The translations under genes were made by a program, and so were the position numbers. Positions 9,708 through 22,723 of a stretch of DNA of 64,000 nt are shown in pieces. Numbering within the stretch: position 1 is the first letter of the stretch; every line of letters begins with the position of its first letter. Source of the stretch: Solen grandis. Lineage: Eukaryota; Mollusca; Bivalvia; Adapedonta; Solenidae. Where the stretch lies: positions 56,029,776-56,093,775 of the forward strand of contig CM037782.1 in NCBI GenBank assembly GCA_021229015.1, given 5' to 3'. The notes under the pieces are model-generated. The model was not told the origin of the DNA, did not search any database, and was given only the letters and a program-made list of their open reading frames with translations.

Positions 9708-11976
9708 TTCTCTTATTCTTTTTTTCATTTCCAAACTGAGCGTTAATTTAAGGCATGTTTGCAATGGTCCCAGAGCCATGAAATTTTAAATGGCTATACT
9801 TGATGCGATGAAATTAGATTTCTATGATTTTCATTTGCCTAAGACTCATATGACGACACATACGAAAATTTTGCTAAAAAAGTTTTGTAACGCCGGTCTA
9901 CAGCCATTGTTTGTGAACCACTTTTCATATCAATTTTCACAGATTGTGTAATTAAGTTCTAGTTGTGCATCCCGGTGTCTGTTTTTCCAAATTCGAAAAT
10001 CCATGGTTTCTATAGCGAATCAAGATTCAAACCAAGGTCGTATATTTTTTTAAATGGCTTATAAAATCTGTCCTATTTAAAAATAGAAAGATGATATTTA
10101 GTCCAGTATATAGGTCTCTAGAAGTTTTAAACATTTTTGTGACAATAAATGTCATATGACGTCACGTGACGTCATATGTGATAATGAAATTTCTAATTCT
10201 AACAAGAGTATTCTATAATGTTGACATTGTCGAAGGGCAATGAAAATTTAATGACAAATGATACTGACCTGAAATTTCGATATCAATTATTTTCAGAAGC
10301 CTATGAACGTCATAGACGTCACATTTGAAATTGACTCGAAAGTTTGTACACGTCCAGAGAGCCATTATAAATGGCCGATTTTCATCAAATTTTTCACAGA
10401 ACGTGTATATTTAATGGTCGTTGTGCATCTCGGTGTCTTCCTTTTTTCAAAAATTCGACAAGTCCCTGTGTTTTCGATAGCAATTCAAGATCCAACCAAG
10501 GTCGTAAGATTTCAAATTCCTTATAAAATCGGTCCTATTTGAAGTAGAAAGATGATATTAGTCAGTATAAGTCTCTGGGAGTCTTAAACATTTTTGTTGA
10601 AAATAAATGTCAAGACTCACGTGACCGTCATTTATATGATAATGTATTTCTAATATTAAACAAGAGTATTTCTATATGTTGAAATTGTCGAAGGGCCATG
10701 AAAATGCAAGACAAATGATACAGACGCCTGAAATTTCGATTTCAGTTATTTGGCAGAAGCCTAAGAGTCATATGACTTGACATTTGAAAATTGACTCACA
10801 AAGTTTTACACGTCCAGAGCCCATTAATTAATGGCCGTTTTCAATCAAAATTTTCACAGAATGTGTATATTACGTTCTTATTGTGTAGAACCGGTGTCCT
10901 TTTTTCAAATTCGAAAAGTCCAAGCACTATGGCTGGTCCAAGGTTTCGACCCTCAAGACGTCAATTTTTAAATGATTATAAAAACTGTCCAATTTTGAGA
11001 TAGAAAGTTGAAAGTTCTTGTCCAGTTATAGGTCTCTGGGTGTTAACATTTCTGTGAAAATACACGTCATATGAACGACACGGATGTCATTTTAACATAT
11101 ACCTTTATATTATTATTCTTCTTTCCTTTCTTTCTTCCTAACTAAACGATTATTTTTTCTATGTTGCAATACTCCTAGACGATGGAAAATTTTGTTTGCT
11201 TATGAGTCACGAGAGGAAATTTTTGATTCCTATGAATGTCCATGATTCATGACTTCTTATGACTCACATTGACCATAAGCTACAAAAGTTTGTACACAGT
11301 CAACAGCCATTATTGATGAACCGAATTCATCAAATTTTCACAGAATGTGAATATTAATTTCTAGTTGTGCTCCCGGTTCCGTTTCTCAAAATTCGAAAAG
11401 TCCAAGGTTCTATAGTGATTCCAAGATTCGAACCAAGGTGGAATTTTGAAATGCTTATAAAAATCGGTCCTATTTTGAATAGGAAAGTTGATATTTGGTC
11501 AGTATAAAGGTCTCTGGGAGTCTTAACGATTTTATGAAAATTAACGTCATATGACGTCACGTGATCTCCCATTATCTATAGATATGTATTTCTAATATTT
11601 ACTGTAGTATTTCTTTATGGTTTGAAATTTTCGAAAGGCTAATGAAAATTTAATGACACAGGCTTCAGATGCTGAAATTTCGATTTTAATGATTTTCCTA
11701 AGCCTATGACGACACTTTGAAATGGCTACGAAAGTTTATACGCACTGGCCAGAGCCATTATTAATGGACCGATTTTCATCAAATTTTCACAGAAAGGTGT
11801 TGGGGGGGGGGGGGGGGGTGGGGGGGGGGGGGGGGGGGGTGGGGGGGGGGGGGGGTTGGGAGATACAGATATAATATAGCATGTGTAAAAGAAGACAAAG
11901 TGACGACAGTCGGCTCCAATTTGACTCAGTGGTCGCAGAAAGTCCTATCCTTTGGTCAGAACAAAAGAACATCTAG
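9708..11976 (+). mobile_element. Helitron-like copy b
   Basis: It starts directly after the preceding CTAG with a T-rich leader and runs through about four type A core units; repeated landmarks are AGCCATT followed by ATTTTCACAGAATGTG and ATTCGAAAAGTCC. A long G run (11802-11858) interrupts the last unit. The 3' end is CGCAGAAAGTCCTATC, a weak hairpin resembling the CTTTTGTTC/GAACAAAAG type of 28715, and CATCTAG ending at 11976. Many indels relative to other copies suggest base errors. Confidence 0.72.
11802..11858 (+). repeat. G-tract of ~57 nt
   Basis: Almost pure G with isolated T at three sites, within a core unit that elsewhere reads TTTCACAGAATGTGTATATT. It could be a real G-quadruplex-forming expansion or a sequencing/assembly artefact. 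Confidence 0.9.
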
Positions 11977-14146
11977 TTATAGGACTTTCCTGCCTAAAGC
12001 AGAAAAGGTCCTATTGGGTGTGTTATGGTTATTAGGACATTCCTGCCCTTAACAGAAATCCTATTGGGTTTGTACGTTTATTCTTCTTCTTAGTATGTTT
12101 TTTCTTCCTAACTAAACACTTATAAGGACTTTACTGCCTAAAAGTAGAAAGACCATTGGGTTTGTTATGTTTAGTATTAGGACTTTCTGCCTTTTCGGCA
12201 GAAAGTCAGATGGGTTTGTTCTGTTTTTTATAAGGACTGTCTGCCCTTTCGGCAGAAATCCTATTGGGTTTTGTTATGTTTTTTTTATTCTTATTCTCTT
12301 ATTCTTTTTTTTCTTCCTCTTGTATTGTGTTAATGCTTTCGATGTGTTGCCAATGGCCCAGAACAATGAAAATTTTAAATGGCATATATTTTCAAACCAT
12401 GAGCCTTTCGAATGCAATGAATTCATATTCCATATGACGTCATATAACGTCAAATTTGCCCGTAAGGTGAACAAGTTTTGTACGGGGGTTCAAAACAGCC
12501 ATTATTTTCTGGGCCGATTTTCATCAAAATTTCACAGAATGTGAAATGTAGGCTCTAGTTTTGTGCCTTCCCGGGGGGGTTCCCATTTTTCAAAATTCGA
12601 AACGGCAAAAGTTCAAATGGCGAATCCAAGATTGAACCTTGACGCAAATTTAAAATGCGTAAAAAATCGCTTACAAATAAAGCTAGAAAGGATGATATTG
12701 GACAGAATATAAATCTCGAGGGTTACTTTAATATTCTCTGAAGATGAGCGTCATATGACTCATAATACGTCATAGGTGAAAGGTAATTTCTAATTTTTTA
12801 TGGTGTTAATTTTTATTATGTGTGTTTACGCCGAGCACCTTGAAAATTTAATAGCATTTGCTTCAGATAGAACGTTTTCCATTTCAATAATTTTCATTTG
12901 ACTTTGACGTGTTTTGACGTCAACTTGACGTCGTCTAAAAATGCTTGTACTCGGTCTACAGCCATTATTCTGGGCCGATTTCATTAATATTTCACAGAAT
13001 GTGTATGTTAAAGTCTAGTTGTAACATTCCGGTGTCCAAATTCGAAAATGCAAAGGTTTTTAATGGCGGATCCAAAATTCGAACCATTGACGTCAATTTT
13101 CAAATACGTATAAAATCGTTTCCAATGAGTTAGAAATATAATATGGATAGTATATAAATCTCCAAAGTGCTTTACATCTATGAAGATGAACGTCACATGA
13201 CGTCATATGACGTCATAAGGTCAAAAATAATTTCTGATATATACGCGTTAATTTAAATATGTTGTTACTTCCCAGACCATGGAAATCTAATGGTATGTAC
13301 ATCAATCCGTACATCAATCCGTGTGCTTTAGAATGCAATGTAATTCATATTAATGTGACGTTATATCACGTAAGATTTGACGTCAGGACAAAAGGTTTTA
13401 CGCGGTGTACAGCCATTATTTTTGGACCGATTTCATCAAAATTTCACAGAATGTAATATGTAACGCTCTATATGTGTACCCCCGGGTCCCTTTTACAAAT
13501 TCGAAAAAGCAATGGTTCTATGGCGAATCCAAGTTTCGAACCATTGACGTCAAATTATATATACATATAAAAATCGCTTCCATATATTAGAAAGTTGATA
13601 TTTGGACTGAATATTAGTCTTTGAGACTTATTCATATTCTGTGAGGATTAACGTCATTGACGTCAAAAAGGTCAAAAAGAAGTTAATATATCTACCGTTA
13701 ATTTCTATATGTTGCAAAGTTTTAAGGAGCATGAAAAAATTACTTGATATATTCATAATACTTAATATTTCATTTCATTGATTTTCTTATGCCTATGACG
13801 TCCACATGACATCAAACTTGACGCTGTCTACACAAGCTTTTATGCGTTCTTCGGTAATTATTACAGGATGAAATTCGAATTGTAAGCATTTTAAAATAAA
13901 TTGATTGTAACAAAGATTATAAAAATAATCCAAGTTAAATAAATCGATATAAAAAAATGATTTTCAGTTACTTTTTGCCATATCCTCCAAGTTAAACGGT
14001 TATATTTTTCAAAGTTTATTAAAGTTATGGCCATACAAAAGCAGTTAAAGGCTGGAATTTCATATCTTTTTACTTTTTTAAGCTTTTAAAGTGTTAAACA
14101 AATGTAGCAGAAAGTCCTATCATTCGTATCAACGAATGAAATCTAG
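11977..14146 (+). mobile_element. Helitron-like copy c with five tandem 5' leaders
   Basis: It starts immediately after CTAG at 11976 with five successive hairpin leaders (separate entry), then a T-rich stretch and type A2 core units with AAATGCGTATAAAATCGCTT and ATTCGAACCATTGACGTCAA. The terminal 280 bp contain AAATAAATCGATATAAAAAA and are shared with the copy ending at 16772. The 3' end is AGCAGAAAGTCCTA, stem TCATTCGT (14120-14127) with ACGAATGA (14132-14139), then CTAG ending at 14146. Confidence 0.82.
11981..12285 (+). repeat. Five tandem 5' leader hairpins
   Basis: Leader starts lie at 11981, 12034, 12125, 12179 and 12233. Each begins AGGAC(T/A)(T/G)TC, folds back on itself through a GCAGAAAGTCC-like arm and is followed by a version of ATTGGGTTTGTTATGTTT. 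Clearest is 12179: AGGACTTTCTGCC paired with GGCAGAAAGTC. The spacing is ~53 bp except for one 91-bp interval. Confidence 0.8.
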
Positions 14147-16772
14147 TTATTATTATTATTTCTTTTTTTCTTCCTAACTAAATGCTTATTTTTCTATGTG
14201 CAATACTCTCTAGGACGATGAAATTTTTATGACTTATTAGTCACGTGAGGAAATTTTGATTTCTATGATTTTTCATATGCCTATGACGTCATATGACGTC
14301 ACAGTTGAAATATGCTACAAAAGTTTTGTACGCGGTCTACAGCCATTGTTTGTGAACCGATTTTCATCAAATGTTCACAGCTTGTGTATATTAAGTTCTA
14401 GTTGTGCATCCCCGGTGTCCGTTTATTCAAAATTCGAAAAGTTCCATGGTTCTATAGCGAATCCAAATTCGAACCAAGGTCGTAAATTTTTAAATGCTTA
14501 TAAAATCTGTCCTATTTAAGATAGAAAATTGATATTTAATCAGTATATAGGTCTCTAGAAGTTTTAAACATTTTTTGAAAATAAATGTCATATGACGTCA
14601 CGTGACGTCATTATATGATAATGTATTTCTAATATTAACAAGAATATTCTATATGTTGAAAATTGTCGAAGGCAATGAAAATTTAATGACACATGCTTCA
14701 AATGCTGAAATTTTGATTTCTAATGATTTTCATCTCTCTATGACTCATATGACGTCACAACGTGAAATAAGCTACAAAAGTTTGTACGCGGTCTACAGCC
14801 ATTATTGATGAACCGATTTTCATCAAATTTCACAGAATGTGTTATATTAAGTTCTAGTTGTGCATCCCGGTGCCGTTTCTCAAAATTCGAAATTGCCAAG
14901 GTTCTATAGCGAATCCAAGAATTCGAACCAAGTCGTAAAATTTTCAAATGCTTATAAAATCAGTCCTCTTTGAGATAGAAAGTTGATATTTGTCAGTATG
15001 TAGGTCTCTAAGGAGTCTTAAAATATTCTGAAAATTTGACGTGACGTCATTATATGAAAATATATTACTAACATTAACAAGATTATTTCTATATGTTGAA
15101 ATGGTCGAAGAGCAATAAAAATTTAATGGCATATGTTTCACACGATATAATTTCTATTCAATATTTTTTATAGCATATGACGTCATATGACGTCACACTT
15201 GACATATTCTACAAAAGTTTGTACGCGGTCTAACAGCCATTACTTATGAACTGATGTTCATCAAATTTTCACAGAATGTGTAGATTAAGATCTAGTTGTG
15301 CATCCCGCTATCCGTTTTTTTCAAAATTCTAAAAGACCATGGTTCTATGGAGAATCCAAGATTCGAACCGAGGTCGTTAATTTTCAAATGCTTAGTAAAA
15401 TCGGTCCCATATGATATAGAAAGTTGATATTTGAACATTATGAGGTTTATGGATGACTGAACGATTTTGTGAAAATGAACATCATGTGACGTCAGATGAC
15501 GTCATTACATGAAAATCTATTTCTAATATTTACAAGAAAATTTCTATATGTTAAAATGGTCCATGGAAATGGAAATTATATGACATTTTGCTTCAAACGT
15601 TGATTTTTTAATTCTAACGTTTTCATATGCCTATGACGTCATATGACGTTACACTTGCCATATGCTACAAAAGTTTGTACGCGGTCTACAGCCATTGTTA
15701 TGAACCGATTTTCATAAATTTTCACAGAAAGTGTATATTAGGTTATAGTTGAGCATCCCGGTGTCCGTTCTTTCCAAATTCAAAAAGGCAAAGGTTTTAT
15801 GGCGGATTCAATATTCGAACTATTGACGTCATTTGACGTCATATGACGTCAGAAGGTCAAAAATTATTTCTGATATATACGCGTAAATTAATATGTTGTT
15901 AACTTCCCAGGACCTAAAATCTTATGGTATATACTTTAGAAATGCTTTAGAATGCAATGTAATTCATATTAATTTGACGTTATATCACATCAGATTTGAC
16001 GTCAGGACAAAAAGGTTTTAACCCGTGTACAGCCATTATTTTTGGACCAATTTTCAGCAAATTTCAAAGAATGTATATGTAACGCTCTAGTTGTGTATCC
16101 CGGGTCCGGGTTTTAACAAATTCGGAAAGACGAAAAGGCAATGGTTCTATGGCGAATCAAAGTTTCGAAACATTGACGTCAAATTTCAAAAACATATAAA
16201 ATCGCTTCGAGATGATTTAGAAAGTTGATATTTGGACTGAATATTAGTCTTTAAGACTTATTTATATTCTGTGAGATTAACGTTATTTGACGTCATAAGG
16301 TCAAAAAGAATGTTAATATATCTACGCGTTAATTTCTATATGTTGCAAAGTTGCAAGGAGCATGAAAAAATTACTTGATATATTAAGATACTTAAGATTT
16401 CATTTCATTGATTTTCTTATGCCTATGATGTCATGTGACATCAAACTTGACGTTGTCTACACACTCTTGTACGCGGTCTACAGCCATTATTACAGGATGG
16501 AATTCAAATTGTAAGCGTTTTAAATAAATTTGATTTGTAACATAGATTATAAAAATAGTCCAAGTTAAATAAATCGATATAAAAAAATGATTTTCAGTTA
16601 CTTTTGCCATTTCCTCCAAGTTAAACGGTTTTTTTTCAAAGTTCATTTAAGTTATGGCCATACAAAAGCAAGTTAAAGGCTGCAATTTCATATCCTCTTA
16701 CTTTTTTTTGCTTTTAAATATTTGACAAATGTAGCAAAAGTCCTATCATTCGTATCAACGAATGAAATCTAG
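14147..16772 (+). mobile_element. Helitron-like copy d
   Basis: It starts after CTAG with TTATTATTATT and TTCTTCCTAACTAAATGC, the leaderless 5' start. The core has type A units in tandem; CGCGGTCTACAGCC starts at 14331, 14787, 15223 and 15680 (spacing 456, 436, 457 bp). It switches to A2 units from about 15780. The 3' end has AGCAAAAGTCCTA, stem TCATTCGT (16746-16753) with ACGAATGA (16758-16765), and CTAG ending at 16772. No protein coding was found. Confidence 0.87.
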
Positions 16773-17250
16773 TTATTCTTATTCTTCTTCTTATTATATT
16801 CTTTTTTTCTTCCTCTTATATTTGTGTTAATTTCGAGGTGTTGCCATTGACTCAGAACAATGAAAATTTTATGGCATATATTTTCAAACCATGAGCTTTC
16901 GGATGCAATGAATTGTATATTCATATGACGTCATATAACGTCAGATTTGACGTCAGGTGAAAAGTTTGTACGCGATCTACAGCCATTATTTCTGGATCGA
17001 ATTTTCATCAAAATTTCACAGAATGTGTATGTTAGGCTCTAGTTGTGCATCCCGGTGTCCTTTTTTTCCAAATTCGAAAAGGCAAAGGTTTTATGGCGAA
17101 TCCAAGATTCGAACCTATGACGTCAAATTTCAAATGCGTATAAAATCGCTTCCAGAAAAGCTAGAAAGCTGAGATTTAGGCTGAATATTAGGTTCCAGAT
17201 CTTCTATACATTCTGAAAAGATGAACGCGATATGACGTCACATGACGTCA

Positions 17251-17896
17251 TAATGCTCTTAAAACTTTCGTATTAAAACTTAACGGTTTTTAAGCCCTGT
17301 AGCTTTATTTTTTTGCATGATTTACTTGAAATTTTGTCTGAAGATGCAGTATTAGAATCTAGAGCCATGTCACTTCCGTTTCCGGAAAATCCCATAGGTC
17401 AAGGTCATATATCAATTATCGGGTTTTTTCTTCGGCCTTAAATATCTCAAAAACGGTAAATATTCTATCGAGACACTATGCGTATAATTTTGTAGTGCTT
17501 AGAAAGACCTTTCAGATTATATTTAGTTTTTGATGATCGGGGTTGAATCGGTTGAGTTATGGCGGAAAAAACAAAATTCGGTAACCCTCAGTGTGTTTAA
17601 CAGTTTATATCTCGAAATTCTTTGATTTTGAAAATATGATGATGAATATTATTTGTAGAGCAATGTTTGGCCGTTCTTTTGATGCTTAGAGTTTTGAAAT
17701 TGATCAAGAAATAAGGAAGTTACATAAAAAAATACGAATATAAAGCCATTTGTAAGAATTTTCATAAAATATCCTACTTTCGCTTTCACCTTAATTGAAG
17801 CATTTTCGGAAAATGTAAGTTTACAGATATGTATTAGTCATATAAATTGAAAAAAAAACTTTTTACTTATATCATATTGATATTACTAGCTAAACA
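17251..17896 (+). repeat. Dispersed repeat family D
   Basis: Landmarks are TTAAATATCTCAAAAACGGT, AATATTCTATCGAGACACTA and TTTTGATGATCGGGGTTGAA. Relatives lie at 29195-29900, 35831-36852, 42100-42720, 47690-48110, 50190-50570 and 51050-51262, with a distant one at 21570-21880. Inside the array it sits between core units and the 3' end. It is non-coding in all frames. Confidence 0.8.
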
Positions 17897-17907
17897 GGTG
17901 TACCGTT

Positions 17908-18202
17908 CCCGGTGGCCGAGTGTTTAGAGCGTCCGCCTCGAATGCGGGAGGTCGTGGGTTCGATACCAAAGTCGTAAAAAATGGTACTGTTATAGCTCCC
18001 TTGCTTGACACTTAGCATATAAGGGTAGTTGCAGGACTGGTTGGCCCGGTATCAGGATAATGTGACTGGGTGTGATATCATGCCACATGTCTACGACGTG
18101 ATACTGCAGTGTGGCAGCACTATAACTGCATTAAGTAGACATCGTCTCCAAATGACTGAAATACTGTCGGTGGGACGTTAAACCGAACAAACAAACAAAC
18201 AA
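17908..18202 (+). mobile_element. tRNA-derived SINE, family 1
   Basis: A box GGTGGCCGAGTGTTTAGAGC, B box GGTTCGATACC (17957-17967), body with AGCTCCCTTGCTTGACA and GATAATGTGACTGGG, tail GGACGTTAAACC then (AAAC)n. It is inserted after GATATTACTAGCT, the same junction as the copy at 36861. Confidence 0.9.
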
Positions 18203-19100
18203 ATTAAACAAGTGTTGACAATGATTTAATGTTTTGTCAAATCATTTTATTTACGTTACTTATGAATATCAGTTGCAGCATTGTGTTACCCATAATCCTT
18301 TGAGCGTTTTGACACATGTCATTTAGACCGTTGTTGAAACATTGCAATTTCCCGACTTTATTGTTGCATCTATCGATAAATGTTGTACAAGCTATATTCC
18401 AAATTTATGATAAATGATAACCTATGTGAAAATATATGTTATAGTACAATGTAATTTAATTGCCAGCTTGAGATACCATGAGCGTGTATAAGTGTAGACG
18501 TTTCAAACAAAATGATCAACACATGTCATCCGTTTCAAGACGCTGCAAGCTAATTTGTCTGTAATGCGGCGTTCACACAGTGTCGATTATGGCTCCCGTT
18601 TGAGATCAGACAGCGCTACGACACGAAAAGCGAAAAAGTCGGATTACTATCCTCAATGTCCTATCATTGTCTGAACGCAGTCGTATATGTTCGTAACAGA
18701 GTCCTACGGATCGGAATGGTCCGGAGAGGTCGGCCAAGCACTCCTGACAGTTAGGTGCGTCCCGTAACATTCGGGAAACTCAGCCGATTTTGTCTAGTCG
18801 GATTACAATCGTGACTATGTCGTGACAAATTCTGCTGTATCGGATCAGAATCGGATTGAGAACGGATAATCGGGACGAATTCTGCTGGAAACGGCTGGAT
18901 CGGGACGCCTCCTGAACAATATCTGATTGTTGTCGTGATTAAATAAATGTTTTTTACAAATTTTAATAAAAGTTTGAATTTCCAGCCACGAATCACAGGA
19001 TCTTGATCAGACTTTTGACACATTTTAATCGGGAATGGTCCTATCAAGGACGGCAGTAAAAATCCTGAATGTGTGACCTAGGCCACAGGGACTTGCTCCC
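18203..19100. other. Unrecognised insert within copy e
   Basis: No gene seen. The part from 18570 to 19075 is less AT-rich and contains repeated CGGAT/TCGGA words. It may be an old MITE, since CGTTCACACAGTG near its left end is weakly inverted to GAATGTGTGACC near its right end. Confidence 0.35.
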
Positions 19101-19101
19101 A

Positions 19102-19131
19102 TACACACACACCACACACACACACACACAC
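19102..19131. repeat. (AC)n microsatellite
   Basis: About 15 AC dinucleotides with one CC interruption. Confidence 0.95.
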
Positions 19132-19624
19132 TGTACATACACTATCAATAAGGGTGGACATCTTTTCAGGGTCGACTCGCTTCAACTCCGTTTTTTCAAA
19201 TCATTCAAATAAATCCATGAAGTTAACATACGGAATCACTCAAATATATATTTCTCTATCGAAATATACAAAATTGTCGTGAAAATAATCCTCCTTTGAA
19301 TGTTTATTTGTTTGAAATATATGCGAATCCGAGAAAAGGACAACAACCTGGACCAGCAGCGCAGTACATTTCGGATGATTCGGATTTTTACGCTGCGAAA
19401 TTGGTCAGCGATATTGCGATTATTTTCCCGCAATCTGTCAAACCGTTAAATTTAAATTATTAAAGGGCTGACTATTCGGGCGTTGAAAGAAAAAAAAAAA
19501 CCCAGGCAGTATGGAGAAATCAGCTGTTTCTTGGTAATTTTCTTGTTGTAAAATAAATTATTTAAAGACTTAGATATAAATTCACTTGTCTGTGAGTGTG
19601 TGTTTTTAAATTGAAATAAATATC

Positions 19625-19747
19625 ACAGGGATTTGAAGTTCAGTAATTTAAAATAAAATTCTGAAAATAATAGTACTCCATACATACAAAACATATTTTT
19701 TCTTATATATACGGAATACTAAATTCTACTGAACTTCAAATCCCTGT
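19625..19747. repeat. Perfect 21-bp inverted repeat, MITE-like
   Basis: The left arm (19625-19645) starts ACAGGGATTTGAAGTTCAG and the right arm (19727-19747) is its exact reverse complement over 21 bp. The ~80-nt middle is AT-rich. Confidence 0.85.
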
Positions 19748-19926
19748 TACTTGTTTATTTTTGGAATATGGCTTATTTCAAAAAGTTCATGCATGAGAAG
19801 TCCATACGGAAAAAAAAAGAGTAAAAGGTAGGGAATTTAATATATATTCTTTCTAACGGAATTAATCTTTATATTATTCAATGTTAGCAGAAAGTCCTAT
19901 CATTCGTATCAACGAATGAAATCTAG

Positions 19927-21943
19927 TTATTCTTATTCTTTTTTTCTTCCTCTTGTATTTGTGTTTATTTTGATGTGTTGCCAATGGCCCAGAACAATGA
20001 AAATTTTATGGCATATATTTCAAACCATGAGCTTTTGGATGCAATGAATTTCATATTCATATGACGTCATATAACGTCAGATTTGACGTCAGGTGAAAAA
20101 GTTTGTACGCGGTCTACAGCCATTATTTCTGGACCGATTTTCATCAAAATTTCACAGAATATGTATGTTACGCTCTAGTTGTGCATCCCGGTGTCCGTTT
20201 TTCAAAATTCGAAAAGTCCATGGTTCTATAGCGAATCCAAGATTCGAACCAAGGTCGTAATTTTTTAAATGCTTATAAAATCTGTCCTATTTAAGAAAGA
20301 AAGTTGATATTTATTCAGTATAAAGGTCTCTAGAAGTTTTAAATATTTTGTGAAAATAAATGTCATATGACGTCACGTGACGTCATTATATGATAATGTA
20401 TTTCTAATATTAACAAGAATATTTCTATAGTTGAAATTGTCGAAGGGCCATGGAAATTTAAAGACACATGCTTCAAATGCTGAAATTTTGATTTCTATGA
20501 TTTTCATATGCCTATGACGTCATATGACGTCACATTTGAAATATGCTACACAAGTTTGTACGCGGTCTACAGCCATTGTTTGTACACCGATTTTCATCAA
20601 TTTTTCACAGATTGTGTATATTAAGTTCTAGTTGTGCATCCCGGTGTCCGTTTTTCAAAATTCGAAAAGTCCAAGGTTCTATATCGATTCCAAGATTCGA
20701 ACCAAGGTCGTAAATTTTAAAATTCTTATAAAATCGGTCCTATTTGAGATAGAAAGATGATATTAGGTCAGTATATAGGTCTCTGGGAGTCTTAAACATT
20801 TTGTGAAAATAAATGTCATATGACGTCACGTGACGTCATTATATGATAATGAATTCCTAATTCTAACAAGATTATTTCTATATGTTGAAATTTTTGAGTC
20901 TTAAAGATTTTGTGAAAATAAACGTCATATGACGTTACGTGACGTCATTATATGATAATGTATTTCTAATATTAACAAGAGTATTTCTATATGTTGAAAT
21001 TGTCGAAGGGCAATGAAAATTTAATGACAAATGATTCAGACGCTGAAATTTCGATTTCAATGGTTTTCCGAAGCCTATGCCGTCATATGTCGTCACATTT
21101 GAAATTGACTACAAAAGTTTGTACACGGTCCAGAGCCATTATTAATGGGCCGATTTTCATCAAATTTTCACAGAATGTGTATATTACGTTCTTATTGTGT
21201 ATACCGGTGTCCGTTTTTCAAAATTCAAAAAGTCCAAGCATATATGGCGGATCCAAGATTCGAACCAATGACGTCAATATTTAAATGCTTATAAAAACTG
21301 TCCTATTTGAGATAGAAAGTTGAAATTTTGTCAGTTAGTAGGTCTCTGGGTGTCTTAACAATTATGTGTAAATAAACGTCATATGACGTCACGTGACGTC
21401 ATTTGTTTATTATTATTATTCTTTTCTTCTTCCTAACCAAACGCTTATTTTAATATGTTGCAATAGTCCTAGGACGATGAAATTTTTATGGGTTATTAGG
21501 CACGTGAGGAAATTTTGATTTCACCTCTACTGCATATATGTAGCCATATCTCAATAAAGATCGATTTTTGTAAATATATGTATGAATAAGAATTATAGCT
21601 GAATAATTGACGTTTCCAAAGATATTTAGTTTATTAAAATCGGTTTACGCAATACAAAGTTTATAAGCAAAAAAACTAAATGAAATGAAGCTAATTTTGC
21701 TGATAATATGCTGTTTTCTTGAGGTTTAACAGTCAATATCTCAGAAACGACTGAAGATAAGTTTATACATTATGCGTATAAAATGTAGCATGTTTTAAGA
21801 GCTTTCTAACGGTACCAAGTTTATTGAAATTGGACTTCATATAAGAAAGTTACATGGAAAATAAGATATTTCATAATCATGCATCATAAAAATATGGAAA
21901 AGGTCACGCGCAGGGTCACCAAGCTTAAATACTTGCGCAACCA

Positions 21944-21982
<39 letters not shown>

Positions 21983-22723
21983 CAATTGATGGGCTATATC
22001 TTGATTTTGTTTGGGTTTTTTTTTGTCGAATGTTGACTGTTTCCAAAATAAGCATTGAAGTTAATACATGTACAACGGCACAAGACAAAAATCCGTATTT
22101 GCAACACTATGTAGCTAGCGAGCAGTTTGCAAGCCTTGAAAAATTCACACGCAGCCCCACATTTTAGACCATCTAAAAACTGCATTGTTATGCTAACGAT
22201 ATTCATATTGCATCAGTTTGTAGGCTGGGATGTTACCTTTCAAAATATCACCATAGTTCGAAATTCCAGGAATTTATGGCAAAACTACGGAAGCCCAAAC
22301 ACGCCAAAATCGCTAAATACGTTTAACTACGTTACAGGTGTCGAAAGGATATAGCACTATACAAATATTCAATACTTCTTCCTACTGAGGCTAAAATTAA
22401 ACAAGGTTACAACTGAGCTGGAGTGATGAAATTCTATGTGTGATGAAAGTTAGAAACTTACATTTGAACACTGATTCATTTTTCTTTCATGTCATATGAC
22501 ATAGTATAAATTTATAAAAAATGTAAACTACATGTGCAAGATATGGGCGGACTTTTATTAAAATTCACAGAATGTGTTCTATTTGTGCTATTTTATATAG
22601 AAATAGAGGAGATAGAAAGTTGCAATTTGGACAGATTATCTATTATGTCATCTTCTATATATATTCTATATAAAGCAGATGTTGCAGAAAGTCCTATCAT
22701 TCGTTTAAACGAATGACATCTAG
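19927..22723 (+). mobile_element. Helitron-like copy f
   Basis: It starts after CTAG with a T-rich leader and TTCCTCTTGTATTTGTGTT. Type A units from about 20000 to 21400 contain many TGACGTCA pairs. A second leaderless 5' module (TTCTTCCTAACCAAACGC) appears at 21415-21440, then non-core sequence with a poly-A run (21949-21979). The 3' end is GTTGCAGAAAGTCCTA, a 20-bp perfect palindrome TCATTCGTTTAAACGAATGA (22697-22716), and CTAG ending at 22723. Confidence 0.82.

Larger units (their letters stand above)
16773..19926 (+). mobile_element. Helitron-like copy e carrying repeat D and a SINE
   Basis: A T-rich 5' start is followed by one type A2 unit (16820-17250), repeat family D (17251-17896), SINE family 1 (17908-18202) and ~1.5 kb of mostly unrecognised sequence, including a perfect inverted repeat (19625-19747). 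The last 160 bp (AAAAAGTTCATGCATGAGAA) match the copy ending at 40333. The 3' end is AGCAGAAAGTCCTA, stem TCATTCGT/ACGAATGA (19900-19919), then CTAG ending at 19926. Confidence 0.78.

Noticed and set aside
11787..11972. Proline-rich minus-strand reading frame
   Set aside because: It is only the translation of the G-tract.
17908..17970. Functional tRNA genes at 17908, 36861 and 52812 (minus)
   Set aside because: Each is the head of a longer repeated SINE with the same body and tail; none has an acceptor stem closing directly after the T arm.
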